A stretch of DNA of 64,000 nucleotides from Punctularia strigosozonata HHB-11173 SS5 (taxonomy: Eukaryota; Basidiomycota; Agaricomycetes; Corticiales; Punctulariaceae). The first letter of the stretch is position 1; each line of letters starts with the position of its first letter. Below the pieces are notes generated by a model, which searched no databases, was not told the DNA's origin, and worked only from the letters and a program-made list of their open reading frames with translations. The stretch covers positions 62,001 to 126,000 of the forward strand of contig NW_006767435.1 of the NCBI RefSeq assembly GCF_000264995.1, in the 5' to 3' direction. The translations under genes were made by a program, and so were the position numbers. This document shows, one piece after another, positions 51,001 to 62,415 of the stretch.

Positions 51001-51132
51001 ATCGTGGATGAGTATGTGGGGTTCGCGGAGATGGTGGGGACGCTGTATCCGGGCGATATGCGGTCGAAGCTGATGTCTGTGGAGGAGCTGAAGGGGATGT
51101 TGTGGAGGGTGTGTAATGAGTCGGGGCCGTGA
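48072..51132 (+). CDS. COG3: Conserved oligomeric Golgi complex subunit 3 (COG3/Sec34)
   Basis: A subunit of the COG tether, which captures retrograde vesicles at the Golgi. The start at 48072 (MARPPPLRRS) opens a Pro/Ala-rich leader. Introns include 48255-48319, 48716-48770, 48942-48991, 49421-49490 and 49583-49631, with further ones near 49999, 50212, 50491 and 50650. Diagnostic segments in order: QQFYDWYALIERSVARSQE, the Sec34-type helical region around YFQELEHATRMLN, SYLKQVCTDEFMLFRSFF, YLEKLCDYLYDDLRPRILHE and a C-terminal alpha-helical half ending KGMLWRVCNESGP. An acidic insert DGSDDEDDEDLLLMM sits after the RPRILHE region. The full subunit appears intact. It forms a divergent pair with the MMTAG2-like gene. 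Confidence 0.94.
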
Positions 51133-52862
51133 CGGGGCCGGCCGATTGGGATTTTTCTCGTAGCATATTTTATGGGCCTTCTTCGTCACTCTTCGTTGTC
51201 CCATGGCCAGGCGTGGAGGTTGCAACGACTGCATGCCTCACACTTGGCGCCTGAACCTCATTGGACGCTGGCAGCTGGCAAGATCTTCACACGGGCTGCA
51301 GTCCTCCCGACTCGGGCTCCCGACGCTCTCCGGCTCTCCCTCCTCCTTCGACTGGTGTTGTGCACGGACGATCTTCAATCAAGAGCACGTCTCTGGAGTA
51401 AGGATCCGGACTCGATGATGGCTGGCAGAGTATAGGACCTGGATCACTTGCCCGCTCGACGTCGTTTCGCTTCCGTTTGGTCTGCTCAGCCCATCGACCG
51501 GCATATGCGGTAACGTCAAACGCTCGTTTGCTATCAAGATCGATACAGGAAATTCTTGCACATATGTATGTGCTACGACGCGCAAGGCGATCCCGGAGGC
51601 GTTGCCGATCACGTTGTATGCCTTAAATCTGCGCCATTACTAGCGTATGCTTCGCTCGACTTTCAATCGTGGACCAGTACTTTGCTCAGCACATGGACTC
51701 ACGCATCTTGATCTTGGGCTCAAGCGTTCATTCGCATTCGCCTGCGAGCCAGGAGAACGTGCACCTCCATGGTTTGCGGCGGCGTCCTCGGATTCTTTTG
51801 AACGCCATGTGCCATGCCCTACGGCCGACGGATGTCCAATGTATGCAAGATTGCGAAACCATCTAATGACAATGCTGGACCAACGTGGAGCTGCACATGC
51901 TAGCGAGCGTAATTTCCTCGCAGCTAACCCCCATTCGAGCTGAGCCCTCCGTTATACAGGGCTCCTCTGCCTTCACGGCCCTTCGCTGTTACCGCTCAGT
52001 AAATCCACAGACCAACGACTCCTCTACCCTTGCTGTGCCTTTGTTTTCATCTGTGAGTATCTTTGGAGGTTCTAGACGCTGTTTCTGACGTCTTCGAAAC
52101 CCACAGACATATAGACTTTCATTGGCCGTTCCCCCCATGCCGCCTCCAGCCGACATGCAGAATAAGGCTCCCTTTCCGTCTCGACGATTCTGACAGTGAA
52201 CAACGTGCTGGAGGCACGCCGTATCTCCTGCTTGTCGCCGGAAGACCGGGCACGGCGTTCCATGTGAAGTGGGCCATTCACCCTTCCCTTCGTCTCCATT
52301 TTTGGCTTATCGTGCCGCCATCATGTGTTTAGGGTCCGCCCGCTCTGCCGTCATCGTCAGCGACGTCGACGAGCAGCGTCCTTCAGCACTCGACATGTCC
52401 CATGGTGGTCAATGTCGACGGTGTGGGCGCTCGCAGCATGCCGGCGGACGAGGTCGCTGTGGCCGGTCGTCCGAATAACTGGGGGATGGGTTCGGATGCA
52501 CTTATCAGGCGATGCGCGTCACTCCGAACATTTCCGACTCAATGCGGTCAGACCTCGGCATCGCCCAAATCCTCGTCTTCCGCCATATTCATCAATATCT
52601 TGTCGTCCCTGCGATGTGTCGTCTCGTCGAGCACGTCTGCCCGTTGTGTATGCGACCTTTTTCGCGCTGTGTAGCACGGCCGTGTGGAATATTAGAGTTG
52701 ATTTTGCGGTTATTTTGACTTGGTGGATACGCGTGACAATTTAGCGTGAGAATGCCGAGGAAGGGGGGGGGGGGCGATCAACTGAGTCTGGAGGCCTCAA
52801 ACTCTTCCACCACCGACGCGCTTCACTCCCCCGCCAAGCTCGCCTGCGCCACTGACACGAAA
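51133..52862. other. Intergenic region of 1.7 kb
   Basis: Lies between two plus-strand genes. Open frames on both strands are short and match no family. A run of 12 G at about 52765-52776 lies about 90 bp before the PWWP start. No other feature is supported. Confidence 0.5.
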
Positions 52863-54476
52863 ATGCCTTCAGCTAAGGGAGCCAAGGGCGCGCAGGCGAC
52901 CTCCTCCTCCTACGAGGTCCGCGACATCGTCCTCGCCAAAGTGCGCGGCTTCCCCGCCTGGCCCGGCATGGTGCGTTGGCGCGTCGGAACAATCCTCCCT
53001 TCGCCCCCTTCCCCTTTCCTCTGACCTCGGTTTTTTTTGGTCACCCAGATCGTCGACCCGGAGGACATACCCGCGAACGTGCGCAGGGAGCAGCCGAACA
53101 GCAAGAAGACGACGTTCTACTGCGTGCGCTTCTTCCCCGCCGGCGACTAGTGCGTGTCCTCAGGAGCACCTTTTTTTATTTTTATTCACGCGTCCTGGTC
53201 GCTGACCGTGCCCCGTCCAGCGCTTGGACGATCGCGAAAGATCTCTCCAAGCTGCAAAAACACGAGATCGAGGCGTACATCAACGAGCCGTTCCGCAAGA
53301 ACGCCGACCTCCTTCAGGGATACAAGATCGCGCTCAACCCCGAGAAGTGGGAACAGGAACGCGAGGCCGCGCTCGAGGCAGAGGCCGAGGCGCTCGCCGA
53401 GGTCGACGAGCTGGAGGGCGAGGAGGAGGAGGAAGAAGACGAGGACGCGCCCAAGAAGAAGAAGGCGGTCGCGAAGAAGAGAAAACGCGAGAGCGAGAGC
53501 GCGCCGGCCTCCAAGGCCAAGGCGACCAAAGCGAAGGCTAAGAAGGACTCGGCCGAGCCTGCGGGCAAGAAGAAGGCGACCAAAACCAAGTCAAAGTCAA
53601 AGGCGGTGGTGGAATCCGAGGATGAGGGTGCAGGAGAGGACGACGCGAAGCCCTCCCCGCCTCCTGCCAAGAAGTCTAAGCGGGAGGAGGAAGATGAAAA
53701 CGGTACGGGCCTTCTGATGGTGCTTCTTGGCTCAAATTGTGGCTTATTGACCCCCCTTAGCTGCCCTGGCGAACGACAAAGAGGCGCAAAGGGTCAAGGA
53801 CTGGAGGCATAAGCTCCAGAAGGCGTTCTTGGGCAAGAATCCATCACCAGACGAAGTGAGGACTCGAATTTTCGCTCGTCGCAACACTTCTTACCGCCAA
53901 GCTAGGCCATGCCCGACGTAGATAAGCTCCTTAAGGAGGTGGAAGAGTACGACGGGATGTCTATCGCATATCTCCAGGTACGGATACACATATTCTGCCA
54001 CGTCAGCATGCTGAAGGCCCGGTTTCAGTACTCAAAAATTGGCAAAGGTTCGATTTCTCGCCGACTTCTAGCGCGTATTTTGACTTGCTGACTAACATCC
54101 ACTAGTGATGCGACACGTCACCTCCAAGAAAGACGACGAGATCCCTCGCAACGACGACTTCAAGTTCAAGGAGCGCGCGCAGGCGCTCGTGAACAAGTGG
54201 TCAACGATCCTCAGCGCGTCGAAGGGCTCGAACGGTACTTCGGAGGAGGCGAAGCCTGCAGCGCACGGAGACTCGATGGACGTCGACAAGGCGGAAAAGC
54301 CTGAGAAGGCGAACGGCACCGAAGAACCGAAGGAGAACGCGGAGGCCGCGGAGGCCAACGGCGACGCCGCTGCGGACGGCGATGCGAAGCACGACGTGTC
54401 CGTGCCCGAACCCGAGCCAGAGACGGAAGCGGGCGACGTGTCAGCCCTCGCCGACGTTACGATGTCGGAGGCATGA
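52863..54476 (+). CDS. PWWP-domain chromatin protein with TFIIS-N/LEDGF-like C-terminal module
   Basis: A nuclear protein likely to read methylated histones. The start at 52863 leads into the PWWP domain: DIVLAKVRGFPAWPGM, IVDPEDIPANVRRE, TFYCVRFFPAGDYAWTI. It is followed by a highly charged linker (DELEGEEEEEEDEDAPKKKK) with AT-hook-like Lys runs. A helical module then follows, DWRHKLQKAFLGK ... LLKEVEEYDGMSIAYLQ ... IGKVMRHVTSKKDDE, which has the look of the TFIIS N-terminal or integrase-binding fold of LEDGF/HRP2-type proteins. Introns are 52971-53048, 53150-53220, 53703-53760, 53856-53905, 53978-54028 and 54048-54105. The exon 54029-54047 is only 19 nt. The acidic tail ends at 54476. The order PWWP, charged linker, helical module suggests a role in transcription through chromatin. 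Confidence 0.91.
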
Positions 54477-55075
54477 AATTGTTTTGCGAAGCGGGGCGAA
54501 TACTGCTTGTGGGGGAGTTTCTGCTCGCCCCTTCGCTCCGGCGAGACGTTGTATGATTGTGCGCGGGCGTGGAGATGCGCACGACCGTTCGGCGCGCCGA
54601 TTTTCTCTCCTGTGTCTCGACTCAGCCTTTAATCCTTATTCGTGTGCGCGACCTCGACTTTTCGCTCGTGTCCAGCGTCGTTTCAACGCCGAACTCGTAT
54701 TCGGAGGGCGGCGCAACGGACCGTTCTACCTCATTTTTTTTTGGTACACATGTCCTTTTTGTAGCCTATGATACGATCGTATGTGTAGCCTTTATGGCTT
54801 GTAAATAGCGCGTGAACGTGCGTATTGGGCTCCAACTGCATGTGCTCGATGGGGACGAAGTAGTGCAGACACTCGCCGGAGCAAACGCGACGAAATTCGA
54901 CTTCGTCTCGATCAACGTCCTCGAAGTCTATGTAAGCACTGATGGATGTCGGACTGCGAGTGTCTGACTAGTCCATTGCGCCTACTCAGGAACTTCACGT
55001 AACACAAGGGCGTACATACTACTTGCGTACGATCAAAACCATCACATGATATCCAATGCTTTGCTGCAAACCACC
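54477..55075. other. Intergenic region with a spliced orphan frame
   Basis: Contains the 3' UTR of the PWWP gene and the leader of Trs65. It also holds a protein-like frame at 54809-55049, interrupted by a good 58-nt intron, described separately. Confidence 0.5.
54809..55049 (+). CDS. Orphan spliced frame upstream of Trs65, start not found
   Basis: Exon 54809-54931 reads LQLHVLDGDEVVQTLAG, then ATKFDFVSINVLEVY. It joins across intron 54932-54989 (GTAAGC donor, CTGAC branch-like box, CTCAG acceptor) to ELHVTQGRTYYLRTIKTIT and a stop. About 60 codons look like real protein, but an in-frame stop lies just upstream and no ATG is visible, so a first exon would have to lie before it, inside or beyond the 3' end of the PWWP gene. 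It is not in frame with Trs65. I do not recognise the family. Alternatives are a remnant of a gene or an upstream frame in the Trs65 leader. Confidence 0.35.
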
Positions 55076-58000
55076 ATGGCCGATTACGAACAGCTGTTCT
55101 CCAACTGTACGCTGGATGTTATCGTGCCCAGTGTCCAGGTCGAGTTCCCGAAGGGTCCCAGCAGCTCACCTGGACCCGAGTGGTGGTCCGCGTTGAAGGA
55201 CGAAGCGCGAGCGCGAGACCAGACATTCTTCGGTGAGGTAGAACATCCTGTCACTCAGGACGCGCACAATACTGACCGGCTTTTTTCAGACGAGCTCCTA
55301 GAGTTCTGGCTCGCGTTGCGCATCGACAGTACAAACGCCGAAGACGTGCCCGCGGATCCTGCAAAACCGCCTATCCACATCCTGGCCTTCCTCGCGCACG
55401 TCCAAGTCGCCTTGGAGGCCATGTACATCGCGCCTGCGCCCACGCAGAGCAGCTCGACGCTGCGGACGCCGCCGAGGACGGCGGCGTCCATGGGCAGACT
55501 GAAGCCGCCTCCGCAGAAGCGCGGGGCCGCGGCGCAAGCGGGCATCTCTATATTCCCGCCCACGACTCCACATCCGACGCCCGCTGCGAACGAGGCGGAT
55601 AAGCGCTATGCGAGGAGCGAGGGCACGATGCTGCTGGCTAGCGTGTGGGGCGAGAGTCCATCAAAGGAGGCGCAGGAGACGGAGACGTTCGCGCTGGCGT
55701 GGAATGCGACGGACAAGGTCTGGGTGGCCTTTTACAAGCTATCGTTGTCTGTAGGTGAATGCGCCATCTTGGTGGCTCACATACGGAGAGCTGATGCAAT
55801 TGTAGCGTTTCTTCGGATGAATGTCGCCAACCCGTTGTTGTGCTTAACGGTGTCGGCGACGTTGCGTGATAAAGCCATCGCCGTCACACCCGCTCGACAA
55901 CCGTTGCAAGATCTCATCGACGCAGTCGGCGGCCTACCCGCGGTGACATCCACCTCTGACGACTCATCGAGAGGCCTTGACGGCGACAAGCACACGAATG
56001 ACCTCAAGGGCCTTGATGAGGTCAATCTCCTCGAGGGACTTGCAGCAGGTACGTTATTGCTTTATCACCGGCGCAGCCTCCATCTCATTCACCAATCCAT
56101 AGCTCCTACGTTCTCCGATGACAAGTCACTTGTACTACCTTCGACACGATTGGGACCCTCCACCCGCAGACAGCTCTCTCTTGTCCCGCTTTCCGACTCA
56201 CCCTCTCAGAATGCCTCTCCCGCATCCAACATGACGACGGCACGGACGGCTCTCACGGGTACTTCGACGATGCGCAAATCCTACCGCAAGACCCTTCCGG
56301 CCGTGTCCGGCTTCACCGTGCGCATGCGCACTGTCTTCGTGCCCTACGTTCTCCTGCCTTCGTCCAACGTATCGGACGAGCTCGAGGCGGGAAGCGAGGA
56401 GAACACCGTCGTGCTCTGCGTCGAGATCGACAACACGGGCGACTCAGGCGTTGGCTTTGCGGTGGAGAGCGTGGACGTTAACATCGGTGGCGAGGGTGCG
56501 ACGGCCCGGTTGATAGGATGGGGAGAGACGGGGTTCCGCGACCCGGACAAAGTCTTTCCAATCCGGGCTGGCCCCTTGGAGCAGTACAACTTGCTTTATG
56601 CCGTGACGTTCTTGCGTCCGCCGGATGCGGACGAGGTGAGGCTCGGCCGACCCGATGCCAGGGCGGATCCACTCAAGGCGGGGGACTTGCAGAGGGCGGT
56701 GTCAATCGTGGTCAATGGGCGACCCTACGCCAAGCCCGAAGACGCTGCAACCAAGACCGAATACGAATATCCTACGCATCCGTTCTCCTCCCGATGGAAC
56801 TGCATCCTCGATCTCTCTCCGCGACGGAATCGGACGAGCCTTCGCGATTCGCGCGACCTTGAGAGCTTCGGCCTCTCTTCCGCGCGGGACGCCCTCCCCG
56901 AACCCGCTTCACCTTTCCCGGAAATAATGAGTCCGCACACCGCCAAGGCATCTACGTTCGCTCAGGCGCAAACGCAGGCATCCCCCGCTGCTGTAGCAGG
57001 CAGTAAGCGGCATACACTCGCCGCGATTACCACTAATATGGATCCTGGACTGCGCAAGACGGTGCCAGCGAACTACCGCTTGTCGACGTCGATGCTAAAC
57101 CCCGCCTTTCAACGAGACCGGGATTCGTTAGGGACGTACTTTCCCGCTGGCAAGGCGGGCTCCGCGACGGCGCTTCCACCCTCGATCAACATTCCGTCTG
57201 CTGGTAGACGTACGCCAACCACGTACGACGGCCCGAGCCCTGGCCCTGTGCCGCGCTCGCCCCCTCTTCCCGCTCTTCCACCCGGCGCAACTCGACCGAG
57301 CATCGACTCGAGCTTCGCGCAGGACGTGTACGCGGCCATACCCCCGACGCCCGCCTATCCGGCGTACGACCCGCAATCGCCGCTTCCCCCGATGGCCCAT
57401 TCTCAGGGACCCGTGCAGGGGCAGCACGCGGACGCGGTGGGCGTCGGCCCCAGCGTGGAAGCCCGCAGGCAGAGAGGGGTCGCGATGAGGGACGGTGTGG
57501 GCGCCGTGACGCCCGGTACTCCGGGACCTACGGCCGGTCTGAGCACCGGCACTCCGACCGGGTTCAATCAACTTGGGTTTGGCCTGAGAGCGGCGGGATC
57601 TGTGGGGCCGGACGAGGGAGAGCCTATCGTGGTCTCTGTGAGCTTGCTACCTCAGGAACGTTCGCGAGGCTCCAGCACCGATGATGAAGTCGACGAGGAC
57701 GAGGCGGATCAAAGAATATACCCATTGGACAAATTCACGCTGGACGTGTTCGTGTTCAACCAGTCGAGTTGGACCAGAAGGTTCGAGCTCAGCGTACCGG
57801 ACAAGAGGAGGAGGCGGCAGGAGAGGATAGAGGGCACGTACTTTTCCGACGTGCCCGAGGTATCTGGTGGTGGAGTGGACAGCGCATTTGCGAGCTCCGA
57901 GGCTCCCGGAATCGTCGCGCTGGAAAATCGGATTCGTATCGGGTGCGTTGCGTCGATGGCGTCGGTGTTAGACAGGAACGGAATACGTGCTGATGCAGCA

Positions 58001-58133
58001 TGACAGGCCGCTCAGGCCGTCGACGTGCCAGTCCATACGAATGGACTTCATGGCCCTCACACCTGGCGTGCATTGTGTTGATGCTCTCACATTGACCGAT
58101 GTCGAGACCGGATATACCGTGAACATGCGGTGA
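55076..58133 (+). CDS. TRAPPII complex subunit Trs65-like protein
   Basis: A subunit of TRAPPII, the exchange factor for the Ypt31/32 (Rab11) GTPases in late Golgi traffic. The start at 55076 (MADYEQLFSNCTLDVIVP) has good context, CCACCATGGC. Four introns are inferred: 55233-55289, 55755-55805, 56049-56102 and 57944-58006. The first three do not interrupt the frame, so they are easy to miss, but removing them restores TFFDELLEFW, LSVAFLRMNVANP and LAAAPTFSDD. The last joins VALENRIRIG to PLRPSTCQSIRMDFMALTPG and the end VETGYTVNMR, the conserved C-terminus of this family. A long Pro/Ser-rich insert (about 57000-57600) lies between the two beta-rich parts. About 950 residues. It converges on UNC93-like copy 2. 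Confidence 0.88.
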
Positions 58134-58527
58134 GTGCTGGGCGCGCTGTCTTTAAGGGTCGTTCTGATCCAGCAACCAAAGGTCTGTGTTGGACGTTGTC
58201 GTCCACGAGGCCGGAGCGAGCTAGCCGACGACAATGAATGAGCAATGATTGGTGTCTGTCGGCATAGTAGCTGTCTCTCCGTCGGGAGAAGCAATTTGGA
58301 AGACGATTGTCCACTCTGCCTACGTACTGAAAGCGTTGCCATGCTGCTTGTGCAGTTCACTGCAGCCAGACCGGAATTTTGATATCAACGAACCCTGGAA
58401 TTATCACTACAACAAATCTGGACGTCTGTCCGTGCGCCAAAAATCACCCCTCGATTTACAAGAACGTCGAAACACTCATGGATGTACTCGTGACGGACAA
58501 CTCGTGATTCGTGGACGCGGCATGACA
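58134..58527. other. Convergent 3' region between Trs65 and UNC93-like copy 2
   Basis: 394 bp that hold both 3' UTRs. No gene or RNA is seen. Confidence 0.6.
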
Positions 58528-60429
58528 TTATGCGCCGGTCTGGGATGATATGCTCCCCGTGTCCTTTTCGTTCGGCGGTGCAGGGGAATCACCAGCATGA
58601 CCGCCCTCAACGGCGTCATGCTTGACGTCGTCGACGTAGACGACCTGCTCGTCTTCGTAGTTTGTCTCTTTGATTGTGCGGATCACAAGGAAGGCGAGTG
58701 GGAACGAGACGAGCATCATGATCCAGCTAGCTAGCTACGTTTCCAACATTGCACGATTAGCGAACCCCAGACGTCGAGTTCGGACAGGAAAGCTCACGAG
58801 TTCATTGAGGTACGGCGTTGCGACGGCGTCCATGCCAAAGGAGCCAGCGCCACCAGCGGACTGAATGGCCTTATATATGCCAGCGAAACGAGCAAGGCGG
58901 AAGGGGTCGTTGGTGATGGCACTCATAATCCAGTAAGCGAGGGCCTGGTAGCACGCGTCGTTGTAGTAGTCTAGTGCGGAAGTCGCATCAGAACGGACTC
59001 CTGCGCATAGCGCATAAACCGAGGAAAACGACCTACAAAAGAAGAAAAGGGGCCCTTTCCCTCTATACCTCGCCTCTTTGTAGTTGATGAGGCTGCCTTC
59101 GGCGAGCATTCGCTTTGCGTCCGTGCGATCGAATTTGACCTGCCAAGTGAGGGCCACCGCCCACACGATTATGGTGATGACGGTGACGACACCGAGGCCG
59201 ATATATCCACGCGTGCGACCTGGACGTCCCACAGTCAGGGCAAACAAAGGAAACGAAACCGCGATGGACGTACGTCCGAATTTGAACCTGGAGGAAGGAG
59301 CGTCGAGCACCAGGTAGCCGATCATCAGTGCTCCGATGATGGCCCCAGCACCTTCGAGCGTCGCGTTGAGGGCCCTAGTCGGTCCATCGAACATCCCGGC
59401 GTTGACGGCAGCTTGGTAGGCGTAAAAGTAGTTGGAAGCGAAGAACATCGGGAGTAGGGCGGCAACGCGCCAGTCGGTGAACATGCGTGCCATGGCAACG
59501 AGCTCCGTGTGGATCGAGGAGTGTTTTTGAATTGTCACGAGCGTGCCGTCGCCTCGGACGATGCGATCCGGTGGGAGGATCAGCACGGAGGAGGCCACGC
59601 CGACGAAGATGATCACGAGGAATGCCTGCGTGACTGAAGATAAGACACCGCCGTGAACTTGCGAGATGCGACGTACGATGTAAGTACTCGTGGAGACCGC
59701 ATCCAGCTTCCCACTCTCGATGTTGATGGCCAGCGCGATGATCGACCCGATGAACGATCCGAAAGAGAAGATCGCCCAGAAGATCGCGAACGCTTTGCCC
59801 TTGTCCTTCTCCAGCGGGTACGACATCATGACGGCTCCTTGCGCAGACCAGAGAAGGGCGGCGGTGACGCCCAAGACCGCACCTGCGAATATGAGGAACC
59901 AGCGGGTGCCTTGCGTCTGGAAGCTAGCACATGGGAATAGATCAGTACCGCGGTTCCAGACGCATCGGCGAACAGCTGGCGTACCACCACAAAGCGCCGG
60001 TATATAACGCATATCCCAGAGTGCCCAAGAAAAGCGTCAGACGGGGACCAAGTACTGATATATGAAATGAGCCAGGAGAGCGCCCGTTAAGGAGGGTCAC
60101 ACGGCCTACGATTGTTGATACCGCCACTGATAAGACCGGTGGCCGCGAACAGGCCGTACAGAACGCCGTTGGACGTATCCGAGAGCGAAACGTCCTGGGT
60201 ACCACCGGCTCCAAGGTTGGAGATGGCGCTGTACATTCCGGTGGTGGCGAAACAAGTGATACCCATGAGTACCACCTGCGTCATCGGCGTCCTGGATCGG
60301 TCCGACCAAGTCAGACAATTCATTTCGTCGAACATGCAAAAGGGCAACGTACGTGTACCAGGCCGGGAGCTGCATGTCTGCGAAATGACTGCCTGGGTAG
60401 GAGGGGGGTTGGGCGAATCCAAGCTGCAT
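58528..60429 (-). CDS. UNC93-like major facilitator membrane protein, copy 2
   Basis: A paralogue of the carrier at 28208-30198. The start at 60429 (MQLGFAQPPSYPGSHFAD) gives 18 residues before the MQLPAWYT with which copy 1 begins. The exon pattern matches copy 1, plus one extra intron after RFKFGR (about 59220-59276). Shared motifs: SNLGAGGTQDVSLSDTSNGV, PLEKDKGKAF, DWRVAALLPMFF, MFDGPTRALNATLEGAG, AITNDPFRLAR, KETNYEDEQVVYVDD. The tail ends 33 residues later at SSQTGA. About 11-12 membrane helices are expected. The substrate is unknown; relatives regulate potassium channels in animals, while fungal members are mostly unstudied. It is divergent to the TPR-CHAT paralogue at 62416. Confidence 0.9.
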
Positions 60430-62415
60430 TCTCCAGCTGGGGCCGAGATATAGGAAGTTCTCTAGTCTTGGCTATGAATAGCGTCTCCGCACCGAGAAGC
60501 GGTCTTGATTGCTTCCATGTCAGTCCCACACGTGAACCGAGGAAACGCCTTGGCCATGTCAATATAAATAGCTGGAATTGTGGTCATCCGGTCCGTTCCA
60601 GAAGGCGAGGCAGTGATGGGTCTTTGTCCAGTCCCAGAAGCTTAATGGACGATAGCAAAGTTAGTTAGATATCTGCCATGGAGTACGTGTGAGCGTGTAT
60701 TTACCAAATCAAAGTAATCAGCAATGGGTGATAGCCCCATCGGTGGCTCTGTGAACAAGAGCAAGGTCTTCGGGAGGCGTCCGAATTCCCCGTTCGGCGA
60801 GCTGACGGCTGTCGTAGCGTGACGGACGACGACGGTATGCTGGCCCGTTATCAATTGCATTCACCTTATCCCTACGTTTTCGGAGATTCATGCCGAGGCG
60901 CATATATTACGACCCGGCGGTTAAGAGGCCGAAAGCCGGATAGAAGATGTTTGATTGACCGAATGGGCGCGATCTGCGCGCAGTACAGATCGCGTAACGA
61001 CATGTACAGCTAATGCAGAAGTCATTGCAGACTCTAAGGTGCGAGATGAGCTGTCACTGATAATCCGAATATCAAACGCACATACAGCTTGTATCACATA
61101 CCTGCATCATTCCTTTCGCCTCTCGCACGTCGTAGACATGCAGGATAGGGAATTTTGAAAACACGAAGTGCAAGCACGTTGCTATCCGTGAAGTTGACGA
61201 CGGGTCCTCATGGTCGGAAGGCCTGGGATAAGACATGAGTGAACCCTCAACACAGGTGCATGAACACTGCGTTGGCCCTCCACATCACTCTCGGAAACAA
61301 GACACCAGGAAGGAGGGCTGGGCAGCTGGATAAAACGAATTCGCCACTCTCGCATGACCGACGCTCTCCGTTTTCTCTCCGTTTTTTTTTTCTTCTTTTT
61401 TCTGTCTGTGCACGGGATCAAGGCCGAGAAAGGCTGTAACGATGGTAGAGATGCAATCATTCATGGAGGGCCTGCATCAGACAACGCTCAGAACGGATGG
61501 CATGAAGCAGGATGATGGAGTACATGACACGAATCGTACCTGTCTTCATTGGAAGCCACAACGCCCATCGAATCCCGCTGGGCCGCATGGCATCATGCTT
61601 CGCAGGTTGCACGCTCAGCGCTCGAGTATTCTCGTCCTGTTCGTCGCATGGATTTACCTCGCTGTTTGCATCGACTCTGTAGTTGATCCCGTACGATTTA
61701 TCTTTGATGGACCATGACGGCCAGCAAAAGCCCCAGCGACAATGTGACATAGTCACATAGTGTTGAATTTTCAGTGATGATGGTGCAAGTGGTCAAGACA
61801 CGCGCCCGACTTTCCTCAGGCTCCGACCTACCTACTACCTACCTCCCAGTCCTGTCGCGGCTCTCTCTTGTCCCTCGCCTCATCCGCTACTCTTCGCCCT
61901 CTATCGGAGGTTCACCTTCAAATATTCGCAACACTGTCAATACTACTGCTTGATGCACCTTCTGATTGGACGTCTGCGAAGTTATAGCGAACTAAAGTGC
62001 GCGAGCTCTGCGTGGGCTGACGACAGTGATGTACCGCACTTTTTATCCTCTCTGTGCACAATTCAAACAGGATGCAACTCGTTCGAGAATCCGTGCCCAA
62101 CGGAACGTGCTGATTAGCAAGCCTTGAGGGTTCACAATGGCCATTCATGTGCACACTCCCATGCGATGCAAACATAGCTGCTGTGCGAGCATTCATTTCG
62201 GCGAAGATTTCACTTGCAACAGCAATTCAACCTCGGCGCGTGAACCACGGTTACGTTTCTCCCTGTACGTGTACCGCCGCTCGTTCGCTGCACCGTTCAT
62301 TCATCACCGAGCATCATAGGATTCTCGTCAGACAGCCTTGTAGTCGAACCATCTTCTAAGTCTGCGAGTTTCATGTGCACACATTCGAAGACTATCTGCG
62401 GATGCGCTGCCGGTA
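60430..62415. other. Divergent intergenic region of 2.0 kb
   Basis: Should hold the promoters of UNC93-like copy 2 (minus) and of the TPR-CHAT paralogue (plus). An AT-rich TATATTTATAG-type element lies about 130 bp before the UNC93 ATG (near 60560-60570). Remaining open frames are short and unassigned. Confidence 0.5.
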
